13,321 nucleotides of DNA, taken from contig JANTGN010000061.1 in the NCBI GenBank assembly GCA_024762895.1, forward strand, positions 1 to 13,321, written 5' to 3'. The position numbers were made by a program, and so were the translations under genes. This document shows positions 7,228-13,321 of the stretch, in pieces. The notes beneath the pieces were generated by a model, which saw nothing but the letters and a program-made list of their open reading frames with translations, did no database searches and had not been told where the DNA came from. This stretch comes from Thiotrichales bacterium. Its GTDB lineage: Bacteria > Pseudomonadota > Gammaproteobacteria > J044. Positions within the stretch are counted from its first letter, which is position 1; each line of letters begins with the position of its first letter.

Positions 7228-8352
7228 TCAACGATAGGGGCGCAGATACCACCATTCAAAGAAACGCTTGACCCGGTGTAATAGTCGGCAGGGGAACACA
7301 ACTGCACGTTTCGGATTACGAAATACCAGTATGCCCTTGTCCAGGGTATCTACAATGCAGACCAATTCTACCTTGAAACTGGCCTTTGTCTCGCCTCCAT
7401 TGAACTCGGCTGCCAGGTTCTTAACCGCGGTGACGGCCTGAAGATCGGCCATATGCGCCTGCTTGGGCATCCAGTCGGGGCCGGGAAAACTGCCTGAGTC
7501 ACCTGCCACATAGACCTTATCGAGACCCTCGACCTGGCAATGTGCATTGGCCCGAATCATGCCACCCTCGGAAAGGGGCAAGGAGGTTTTATCCAGCCAC
7601 TTGGGTCCAGTCATACCCGGCATAAACAGAATCAGATCGGCCTGGATTTCCCCGCCTTCGGTCATCACCTTGTTAGCCTCGAACCCTTTAATCTTGTTAC
7701 CGAGATGGGTTTCGATATTTCTTTTTTTCATTTCTGCCAACAGGCCTGAAACCGCTTTGGGACCTAGCCGCTTTCCGGGCTCTGGAGCAGGATTGAAAAA
7801 GACCAGCCTGAAATTCTCACGCCGGCCTTCGCGGCGGAGCTGGGTATCCAGACCAAACAGGAGTTCAAACATGGGACCACCCCGCATGGCAGAGGGCTCT
7901 TTGGGATTACCTCCAAAGCCGATTGCAATCGTGCCCGAATCCATGGCCCTGAGGCGATCACGAAGGCGCTCAGCCGCCTCGATTCCTTCGCAGATTGTGA
8001 TGGCATGTTCGATACCGGGTAGTTTTTTAATGAATCGCCCGCCGCTCGCAATAATCAGGGCATCGTTTTCTACCTCACCCTGATCAGTCATGACCAGGCG
8101 GCCGTCTTCGCTCAGGCCCGTGACGCTGGCGGCATGAAAACGGATATCATGACGCTGTATGAAATTAACCAGATCCACCCGTATGTCAGAGCCCTGGCGT
8201 AAGCCTGAAGGTATCCAGATCAGACTGGGGAAATAAATGAATTCCGCCCTGGGTGCTATCAAAGTAATTTCCGCATCTGGCAAGGCCTTACGGAGTTCTC
8301 GAACCGCCGTTAGTGCACCGAATCCGGCCCCAATAATACTGATCTTTGCCAT
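7228..8352 (-). CDS. FAD-dependent pyridine nucleotide-disulfide oxidoreductase family, sulfide:quinone oxidoreductase-like
   Basis: The 374-residue flavoprotein starts with the dinucleotide-binding motif MAKISIIGAGFGALTA (GxGxxG) and ends its second flavin site with KVYVAGDSGSFPGPDW, the T/VYAxGD pattern of SQR, flavocytochrome c dehydrogenase and NDH-2 relatives. Numbering from MAKIS, cysteines are C121 (TICEGIEAAERL), C272, C332 (VCIVDT) and C355. C121 and C332 sit where two of the three SQR redox cysteines would be expected. The middle position, in the RGGPMFELLFGLD region, has no cysteine. The tail RLLHRVKRFFEWWYLRPYR looks like an amphipathic membrane-binding helix, as in SQR. The start ATG at 8352 is preceded by GGGGG about 7 bases upstream and fits the Rossmann motif; the longer frame from 8373 adds nothing. 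The true substrate is unknown: sulfide, polysulfide or NADH are possible. It heads a two-gene unit with apt. Confidence 0.8.
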   Translation of the reverse strand: MAKISIIGAGFGALTAVRELRKALPDAEITLIAPRAEFIYFPSLIWIPSGLRQGSDIRVDLVNFIQRHDIRFHAASVTGLSEDGRLVMTDQGEVENDALIIASGGRFIKKLPGIEHAITICEGIEAAERLRDRLRAMDSGTIAIGFGGNPKEPSAMRGGPMFELLFGLDTQLRREGRRENFRLVFFNPAPEPGKRLGPKAVSGLLAEMKKRNIETHLGNKIKGFEANKVMTEGGEIQADLILFMPGMTGPKWLDKTSLPLSEGGMIRANAHCQVEGLDKVYVAGDSGSFPGPDWMPKQAHMADLQAVTAVKNLAAEFNGGETKASFKVELVCIVDTLDKGILVFRNPKRAVVFPCRLLHRVKRFFEWWYLRPYR

Positions 8353-8679
8353 ACATATGCCCCCGTGCATCAAAATCGAATGGCCATCATACTGATAACA
8401 GATTTAGTTCGCTTTAAGATTTATCATTTTATGTGCCCGTACTGTCCTTACAAACATAATGAATTTAATTACCTCAGGCTATGGGTTTGCGAATGAATAA
8501 AAATCCTTAATAGACATCCTATAATCTGAAAAGGTCGTAATTTTCTTTTCTTTCAGGGGTAAACTGGACATTTATAACTGTAGTCAATAGCTTATGAGAT
8601 ACAGGAATACTTCATATACTATCAGAAAGGTTAGTTTATTGTACTTTAGACATATATTTAAAAGTTGTGTATTCAATCT
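8353..8679. other. AT-rich divergent intergenic region
   Basis: These 327 bases separate the minus-strand FAD-oxidoreductase from the plus-strand GGDEF-EAL gene and must hold both promoters. They are clearly more AT-rich than the sequence to the left. I see no open frame of note, no tRNA, no strong hairpin with a T run and no tandem repeat. For the plus-strand gene the best -10 is TATACT at 8615-8620, without a convincing -35 at 17 bases. On the minus strand TATGAT around 8389-8394 could serve as a -10 for the oxidoreductase, also without a good -35. No operator is recognised. Confidence 0.6.
8615..8620 (+). promoter_or_regulatory. Candidate -10 box for the GGDEF-EAL gene
   Basis: TATACT matches five of six bases of the sigma-70 -10 consensus and lies about 60 bases before the ATG at 8680. 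The -35 region at the usual spacing (around 8592-8597) is poor, and AT-rich DNA makes chance matches common, so this is weak evidence. Confidence 0.25.
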
Positions 8680-11211
8680 ATGAGGATACAAGCCTTACAA
8701 AGCCTTCGCGTCCGGTTTTTTATCCTGGCGCTTACACTCGGGCTATTCCTGATGATTGGTGCCTATCTGGGTTATACCAAGGTTACAGAGGCGCGTGCGG
8801 AAACACTAGCCAACCTGGAAATGCGCAACTCGCTGCTTGAGAACAGCCATAATATCAAGACGGGGTTACTTGAGGCTTATAAATCCCTAGATCTTTTTTT
8901 ACTGGAACCTGAACGAAACGATGTTCGTCAACAGGTTACCTATTCTATCTATCAAACCATTCTAATAACCGACATCATGCTTGAGCATCCGTCGACCGTT
9001 AATCTGAAACTGACGGAAACCATCACGCTTCTTAAAAACCTACTGCAACAACTCGAACTTGATACTCGGGAGTTGTTTGAAATACGGCTTAAGTCCACAA
9101 AACAATATCCATCCATGGCCATTGGCAATGATGTATTGCGTCCCAACAGAAATGAAATTATCTCCTCCATAGCTCTGGCCATGATAGAACTTCGGGAAGA
9201 AGATATTATTCATGACGATCCGGAAATCTATGCCGAATTTATCGAACTAAATACCATCTGGTCACAGATGCTATCCAATTTTCGTATTTATCTTGCCAAC
9301 AGAATGGGGTCATTTGAAGAAAGATCATTACCCGCCCAGGAAGAGGGGATTGATATCCTTTACCAAAGTTTGCAACAACAATTGAATTTATTAAGGCAAC
9401 TGGACAATGAAGGAAGACTAGGTTTTCAGGTTAGTTCATCCATTTCCGATATTTCTACTCTTTCAAGTAACTGGTATCGGGGCTTCAAAGAAATACAACT
9501 GATACATCATTCAGGTGAATGGCGCATGGACTCCATCATTATGGCCGACACCATTACTCCTTTGGTCGATGATATTTTAGAAATACTCAAAATTATAGAT
9601 AACCAGGTTGAGGAACAGGCCTCAGCAGATATGGACTCACTGAGTTCAGCGGCCTATAAACAAACATATATACTGTTAGGAACAGCCGCCTTTGGTTTAG
9701 CATTTGTTGCCTTGATTCTTTTTTCAACTGAACAACTGGTCTTCAAGCCACTCTCGGCAATATCTCGAGCCCTGAAGTCTGAAGCCTTTGGTAAGCCTGT
9801 CGAGCTGTTGCCAATGGTCCACTCTAATGAAACTCGCGATCTAGTCGAAGCCTTTAGCGAAATGCGCAAGCAGGTACACAATCGCCAGGCCGACCTTGAA
9901 TACCAGACACTACATGATTCTCTTACCACGCTTCCTAATCGTGTCCTTTTAAAAATTCGTCTTGAACAAACACTGTCTACAGCAAGAAGGAAAAAACGGA
10001 ACGTCAGTCTATTTATGCTGGACCTGGACAGATTTAAAGAAATCAATGATTCACTGGGTCATCACACTGGGGATCATATACTCCAGCAGGTTGCAAAACG
10101 CTTATTAACCTGTCTTAGAGAATCCGATACCGTTGCACGCCTGGGCGGTGATGAATTCGCGATACTTCTCCCTGAAACTAATGAAGAACAGTCTGTCATC
10201 ATAGCCAAAAAAATCAACCAGGCCATGACAGATGTATTTATTTTTGATGAAATCCAGCTTTATATCGAGGTCAGTATTGGTATTGCTGTATTTCCTAAAC
10301 ATTGTAGTGATGAAGCAACACTCATGCAGCGTGCAGATGTGGCGATGTATGTAGCAAAAAATAATCACTTGCCTTATAGCATTTACGATCCGGATACTGA
10401 TGAATATACAACTCACCGCTTAGCACTCATTAGCGATCTACGTGATGCGTTAAACAACAACACTTTGAACCTGCACTATCAACCAAAGCTTGACTTAAAA
10501 ACGGGTAACGTTTTTAGTGTCGAGGCACTCCTGCGCTGGAACCACCCTGTATTTGGCCAGATTCCCCCGCCCCAAATTATTTCTCTGGCTGAACAGATTG
10601 GGCAGATTAATCATCTAACCTACCTTGTTATTGAAAATGCTGTACGACAGTGCAGTGAATGGTTGAAGTCGGGCCTGGAAATCAATATTGCCGTTAATCT
10701 GTCAGCACACAATCTAAAAGATGCTTTATTTACCGATGAAGTAAAAAAAATATTAAAGAAATATAGACTACCTTCTGGTTTGTTAACCCTTGAGATCACG
10801 GAAAGCGCCATGATGGCGAACCCCGTACATGTGGTCGAAATCATCGATCGTCTAAACACAATGGGAATCAGGCTGGCAATTGATGACTTTGGAACCGGAT
10901 TTTCATCACTTTCTTATTTAAAACAGTTTGATGTTGATGAACTTAAAATTGATAAATCATTTATTCAGGAAATTTCCAGTAATCATAATGACACTATCAT
11001 CGTGCGCTCTACTATAGATCTTGCTCACAACCTCGGCCTCTATGTCATTGCAGAAGGTGTTGAAAAAGAGGAGATCCAGGGCCTATTGACCGAATTAGGC
11101 TGTGATGGAATCCAGGGCTATTACCTCAGTCGCCCCATTGAGGCTGAAGAATTCACTAAATGGTTAGGAAAGCAGGAGCAGGGCACACCCCCAGCAAAAT
11201 CCCAGGTCTAA
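8680..11211 (+). CDS. Membrane-bound bifunctional-type GGDEF-EAL protein (diguanylate cyclase/c-di-GMP phosphodiesterase)
   Basis: The 843-residue protein is built to make and degrade cyclic di-GMP. Order from the ATG at 8680: TM1 about 13-32; a helical, largely uncharacterised periplasmic domain of about 295 residues; TM2 about 330-348; a HAMP-like linker about 355-405; GGDEF about 408-570; EAL about 585-828. GGDEF is intact (RLGGDEFAIL, motif at 489-493), with the inhibitory RxxD site (RESD, 480-483) at exactly five residues before it. The EAL domain keeps EALLRW (615-620), the Asn of NLSAHNL, the Glu of EITES, DDFGTGFSSL, the Lys of ELKIDKSFI, EGVE, and the Gln of QGYYLSRP, so both activities look possible. 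The start is uncertain: no clear Shine-Dalgarno, and an in-frame TTG at 8665 would add five residues. It is more AT-rich than the hopanoid genes, stands alone, and converges on the next gene with a 6-base gap. Confidence 0.95.
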   Translation: MRIQALQSLRVRFFILALTLGLFLMIGAYLGYTKVTEARAETLANLEMRNSLLENSHNIKTGLLEAYKSLDLFLLEPERNDVRQQVTYSIYQTILITDIMLEHPSTVNLKLTETITLLKNLLQQLELDTRELFEIRLKSTKQYPSMAIGNDVLRPNRNEIISSIALAMIELREEDIIHDDPEIYAEFIELNTIWSQMLSNFRIYLANRMGSFEERSLPAQEEGIDILYQSLQQQLNLLRQLDNEGRLGFQVSSSISDISTLSSNWYRGFKEIQLIHHSGEWRMDSIIMADTITPLVDDILEILKIIDNQVEEQASADMDSLSSAAYKQTYILLGTAAFGLAFVALILFSTEQLVFKPLSAISRALKSEAFGKPVELLPMVHSNETRDLVEAFSEMRKQVHNRQADLEYQTLHDSLTTLPNRVLLKIRLEQTLSTARRKKRNVSLFMLDLDRFKEINDSLGHHTGDHILQQVAKRLLTCLRESDTVARLGGDEFAILLPETNEEQSVIIAKKINQAMTDVFIFDEIQLYIEVSIGIAVFPKHCSDEATLMQRADVAMYVAKNNHLPYSIYDPDTDEYTTHRLALISDLRDALNNNTLNLHYQPKLDLKTGNVFSVEALLRWNHPVFGQIPPPQIISLAEQIGQINHLTYLVIENAVRQCSEWLKSGLEINIAVNLSAHNLKDALFTDEVKKILKKYRLPSGLLTLEITESAMMANPVHVVEIIDRLNTMGIRLAIDDFGTGFSSLSYLKQFDVDELKIDKSFIQEISSNHNDTIIVRSTIDLAHNLGLYVIAEGVEKEEIQGLLTELGCDGIQGYYLSRPIEAEEFTKWLGKQEQGTPPAKSQV

Positions 11212-11217
11212 AAAGAG

Positions 11218-12063
11218 TCACTGCCTTAAATACTGGAAACTGGGATCCGGTCTTCCCACATAGCATACACGACTGAAATGGTACTTCCTGATCAGCTCCA
11301 GGCTTTTTTTGGCTGCCTTTACATCCTGGCCAAAATCAAAGACCCATTGATTAGCATCCGACAACTTCCAGCTACCCGAGACCTCCTCAAGGCGCAGTTT
11401 GCCGGGGTCAAACACAACACAATCATCATCGACTAATTTCCCTATTGGTGCCTGATTGCCGGATAATAAATAACTAATACCAGAATTTGTCTGGCTTAAA
11501 TAACACAAGGAATCCATTCGATAATGTTTAATAATCTTTAATGCCTGATCGGCTTCCAGTCTCTTTCGGTCAAAATCAAAAAGCATATTGCCACCATCAG
11601 ATATGACCCAGCGACCTGCAACATTCTCAACCTTGCTACGTGCAGGATTAATAGACATACATTTTTCTTCAGGAATAGCTGGACGGGTTATGACCACTTC
11701 GCTATCAGAACTAATTGGTTTATTCTCCCAACGATACAAACGATTGTTTTTCAGCCCCGAGCCTTTAAACTCGATATGCTTACCATCGGGTGTTACTTTA
11801 GCGATTAGACGGCCCTGGTTTCGGCTTTTACCCTTTGGAATATCAACCCAGGTTCCTTTAATCTCAAGGTCTTTAATCTTTCCGCTAAAGATGTGTGCCC
11901 AATAAGGGTTTCGGGATAATTGTTCCGCGTACCAGTAGATATTCCCTCGACTCTCCTGAATATAAAAAGTACCTTCCTTATCTCCTTTCCAGATCCCAGT
12001 CAATGCAGCCTGAACTGTTAGAGGCAGACAGAAAACAACAAGCAGAAGGATTTTTAGAAACAT
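11218..12063 (-). CDS. Secreted protein with an N-terminal beta-rich domain and two C-terminal two-cysteine repeats, function unknown
   Basis: A Sec signal peptide is evident (MFLKILLLVVFCLPLTVQA, cleavage after about residue 19), so the mature protein is periplasmic or exported. Residues 21-110 form a Trp/Gly-rich, beta-like domain with GIWKGDKEGTFYIQ and GTWVDIPKGKSRNQG. I recognise this pattern from other bacterial exported proteins but cannot name the family. Residues 134-200 and 213-279 are two copies of one repeat: Cys, NP/DP, an ExVxGxW motif, an SD segment, FDF, a short helix ending IxxY or IRKY, then Cys-Tyr. The Cys-to-Cys spacing is exactly 52 in both copies (C135-C187 and C215-C267), so each probably forms one disulfide. 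The last copy ends CYVGRPDPSFQYLRQ. The start ATG at 12063 has GAGATGG just upstream. It lies 46 bases after the ParA gene on the same strand, so cotranscription is likely. Confidence 0.85.
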   Translation of the reverse strand: MFLKILLLVVFCLPLTVQAALTGIWKGDKEGTFYIQESRGNIYWYAEQLSRNPYWAHIFSGKIKDLEIKGTWVDIPKGKSRNQGRLIAKVTPDGKHIEFKGSGLKNNRLYRWENKPISSDSEVVITRPAIPEEKCMSINPARSKVENVAGRWVISDGGNMLFDFDRKRLEADQALKIIKHYRMDSLCYLSQTNSGISYLLSGNQAPIGKLVDDDCVVFDPGKLRLEEVSGSWKLSDANQWVFDFGQDVKAAKKSLELIRKYHFSRVCYVGRPDPSFQYLRQ

Positions 12064-12109
12064 ACCATCTCACATGAAAATGAATGAACACACTGCATCG
12101 CTATTTTGA

Positions 12110-12745
12110 TCAGGGCTGGCTACGCTTGCTCTTAACCCATTTAACAATGGGTTGCCATTGTTCTCGGTCGACCCGTGTCGCTGAAGGTGCCAATTCATAA
12201 ATACCCAGACCCTTCTCAGCTGCACGTATATAATTTTGTGAATCCCTTAAATGCGTCAATACGGGAATACGCTGTTTTTTCAGAAAAGACTCTAGTTCAC
12301 CATATATTCTGGTGATCTCTCTGGTACGATTCGCGACCAGGGCTATCTTGGCCTGTTTTTTTGCCACCCGGCTGTTTTTCTTCAACTCGCTAATAAAATC
12401 CGAGGCTGCTCGCATATCAATGGGAGAAGGTAGTACGGGTACAATGATTGTTTCTGCCTTACGCATCAGGGCAGTCAGGTCTTTACCATGCACCGCTGCA
12501 GGCGCATCCATGATTAGAAAATCAAGGTTTCTCGGAGGCCGATACCCTTTTTCAAAACCCGTTATGCCGGCAATGGCAGGGCGCGCGGGGGATCGTTCTG
12601 CCAGCCAGGCAAGACTGGAACCCTGTGGGTCAAAATCGGCTATTCCTACTCGATATCCCTGTGAAGACAGATAGCTGGCCAGATTGATTGCTATCGTTGT
12701 CTTGCCAGACCCACCCTTGGCATTGAGGACCATGATATGACGCAT
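12110..12745 (-). CDS. Orphan ParA/MinD-family ATPase
   Basis: This 211-residue cytoplasmic P-loop ATPase is of the type that positions DNA or protein cargo by ATP-dependent dimerisation. The deviant Walker A, KGGSGKTT at 10-17, carries the signature first lysine. The A' segment is DFDPQGSS (37-44) and Walker B is FLIMDAP (76-82). After that come VPVLPSPIDMRA (102-112) and a C-terminal helical part (LRDSQNYIRAAEKGLGIYEL). The size fits small single-domain chromosomal ParA-like proteins with no N-terminal DNA-binding domain. No ParB/Spo0J partner or parS-like repeat is visible next to it. The start ATG at 12745 has AGGGGGTGA just upstream; a second ATG (residue 5) is possible but leaves a shorter lead to the P-loop. 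Its downstream neighbour is the secreted repeat protein. Cargo is unknown, and a plasmid-partition role is not supported here. Confidence 0.9.
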   Translation of the reverse strand: MRHIMVLNAKGGSGKTTIAINLASYLSSQGYRVGIADFDPQGSSLAWLAERSPARPAIAGITGFEKGYRPPRNLDFLIMDAPAAVHGKDLTALMRKAETIIVPVLPSPIDMRAASDFISELKKNSRVAKKQAKIALVANRTREITRIYGELESFLKKQRIPVLTHLRDSQNYIRAAEKGLGIYELAPSATRVDREQWQPIVKWVKSKRSQP

Positions 12746-12815
12746 TGCTCACCCCCTGTTACAAGTCAATAGTATTCTGGCTCACTCTCAATAGAATTCA
12801 AGCTGAACAGAAGAA

Positions 12816-12837
12816 CCCGTAGAGAAAACAATACGGG
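12816..12837 (-). terminator. Hairpin downstream of the SulP gene, possible weak terminator
   Basis: CCCGTA at 12816-12821 and TACGGG at 12832-12837 form a perfect 6-bp inverted repeat around a 10-base loop, in the 137-base gap between the SulP stop (12883) and the ParA start (12745). In minus-strand RNA it is followed by TTCTTCTGTTC, which is pyrimidine-rich but not a true U tract, so termination may be partial or the hairpin may have another role. Confidence 0.35.
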
Positions 12838-12882
12838 ATCTGCCTGGTATATATTTGCCTCGATTCCACCACTGGCGAACTA

Positions 12883-13321
12883 CTATATGGTTCGATCCGT
12901 CATACCGCGAGCATATCCCGACATATCGGGGTTCAGAGGACTTTCCTCAAAATCCTTGATGCCCAGATTATTCAGTGCAAATGTAATGGCAGCATTTCGG
13001 GTCCTGAAAAAGTTTTCTTTACCCAGCAGCTCTGTAAATCCGGATTCATCGAAAACATCCTGAACGTGGTGCTTGGTTCTGGATATGAGCAAATCGACCC
13101 CTATTTCACGCAGCCTGGTCGTCAAGGCGTGAAGAACCTCTTCTCCCGTGGCATCAATAATCGTGATTGGATCCATATCGAGTATCACGTATTTAAGATT
13201 AGGTTTTTTAGCAATGTTTTCCAACACCCTGTCTTCCAGGTAACCCGCATTGGCAAAATAAAGAGGCATATCAAAGCGAAATACGGAGATCTCCTCTGCA
13301 ACCGCAAGATGATGTTCTTCA
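12883..13321 (-). CDS. SulP-family anion transporter, C-terminal STAS domain (gene runs off the right edge)
   Basis: The last 145 codons and stop of a longer gene are present; the reading frame stays open to base 13321. The ATG at 13269 is internal, not the start: the codons before it read EEISVFRFD, which joins to MPLYFANAGYLEDRVLE. That is the usual first strand and helix of a SulP STAS domain (RFD-x-PLYFANA). The next strand-loop-helix is YVILDMDPITIIDATGEEVL, where DATG occupies the phosphorylation/nucleotide-loop position usually DSTG or DxSA. DLLISRTKHHVQDVFDESGFTELLG and FFRTRNAAITFAL complete the domain. A tail of about 25 residues (from LNNLGIKDF to MTDRTI) follows. The transmembrane part lies outside the window. 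The substrate (sulfate, bicarbonate or another anion) cannot be told from the STAS domain alone. Confidence 0.88.
   Translation of the reverse strand, partial: EEHHLAVAEEISVFRFDMPLYFANAGYLEDRVLENIAKKPNLKYVILDMDPITIIDATGEEVLHALTTRLREIGVDLLISRTKHHVQDVFDESGFTELLGKENFFRTRNAAITFALNNLGIKDFEESPLNPDMSGYARGMTDRTI

Noticed and set aside
7228..8352. The FAD protein as HpnE (squalene-forming amine-oxidase-like desaturase)
   Set aside because: Its motifs and length fit the SQR/NDH-2 group, not the amine-oxidase fold of HpnE, and squalene is already provided by a single squalene synthase.
11199..11246. Inverted repeat ATCCCAG / CTGGGAT spanning the convergent gene ends, as a bidirectional terminator
   Set aside because: The stem is only 7 bp with a loop of about 34 bases and there is no adjacent T run on either strand, so it may be chance.
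12110..12745. ParA gene as part of a plasmid or integrated element partition system
   Set aside because: No parB, parS-like repeats, replication gene, integrase or flanking direct repeats are visible.
1..13321. CRISPR array, insertion sequence, tRNA/rRNA or toxin-antitoxin pair
   Set aside because: I looked for regular repeats, transposase motifs, clover-leaf or rRNA segments, and small paired frames on both strands and saw none.

Overview
The window looks like chromosomal DNA of a gammaproteobacterium. This is inferred from protein style, bacterial operon layout and the pairing of a hopanoid cluster with a SulP transporter and a large GGDEF-EAL protein. No rRNA, tRNA or marker gene is present to fix the genus. 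Seven of the eight complete genes and both partial genes are on the minus strand; only the GGDEF-EAL gene is on the plus strand.

Region 1 (about 1-6650) is a tightly packed hopanoid (bacterial triterpenoid) operon read right to left: a single-polypeptide squalene synthase (6580-5477), squalene-hopene cyclase shc (5480-3525), the adenosylhopane phosphorylase hpnG (3525-2794), the RND-type hopanoid exporter hpnN (2797-158), and the first 51 codons of a probable glycosyltransferase running off the left edge (154-1). The junctions are ATGA, TGATG and ATGA overlaps and then a 3-base gap, so translation is probably coupled throughout. Together the genes make squalene from farnesyl diphosphate, cyclise it, process the adenosylated C35 side chain, move the product toward the outer membrane, and perhaps glycosylate something. 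The radical-SAM enzyme HpnH, which supplies the HpnG substrate, is not in the window.

Region 2 (6668-8352) holds apt (adenine phosphoribosyltransferase) and, 17 bases before it, a sulfide:quinone-oxidoreductase-like FAD protein. These lie immediately upstream of the hopanoid operon on the same strand. HpnG chemistry releases adenine and Apt salvages adenine, so the adjacency may be metabolically meaningful. A TATAAT box lies between apt and the squalene synthase gene, so the hopanoid genes may also have their own promoter.

Region 3 (8353-8679) is an AT-rich divergent intergenic region. It is followed by a visibly more AT-rich membrane-bound GGDEF-EAL protein (8680-11211) in which the cyclase, inhibitory-site and phosphodiesterase motifs all appear intact.

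Region 4 (11218-13321), on the minus strand and converging on the GGDEF-EAL gene, holds a secreted protein with a duplicated two-cysteine repeat, an orphan ParA-type ATPase just upstream of it, and the C-terminal STAS domain of a SulP-family anion transporter running off the right edge.

I found no CRISPR array, insertion sequence, tRNA, rRNA, integrase or clear attachment site. The most notable content is the compact hopanoid operon using one squalene synthase in place of HpnCDE, its adjacency to apt, and the secreted repeat protein of unknown role paired with an orphan ParA.
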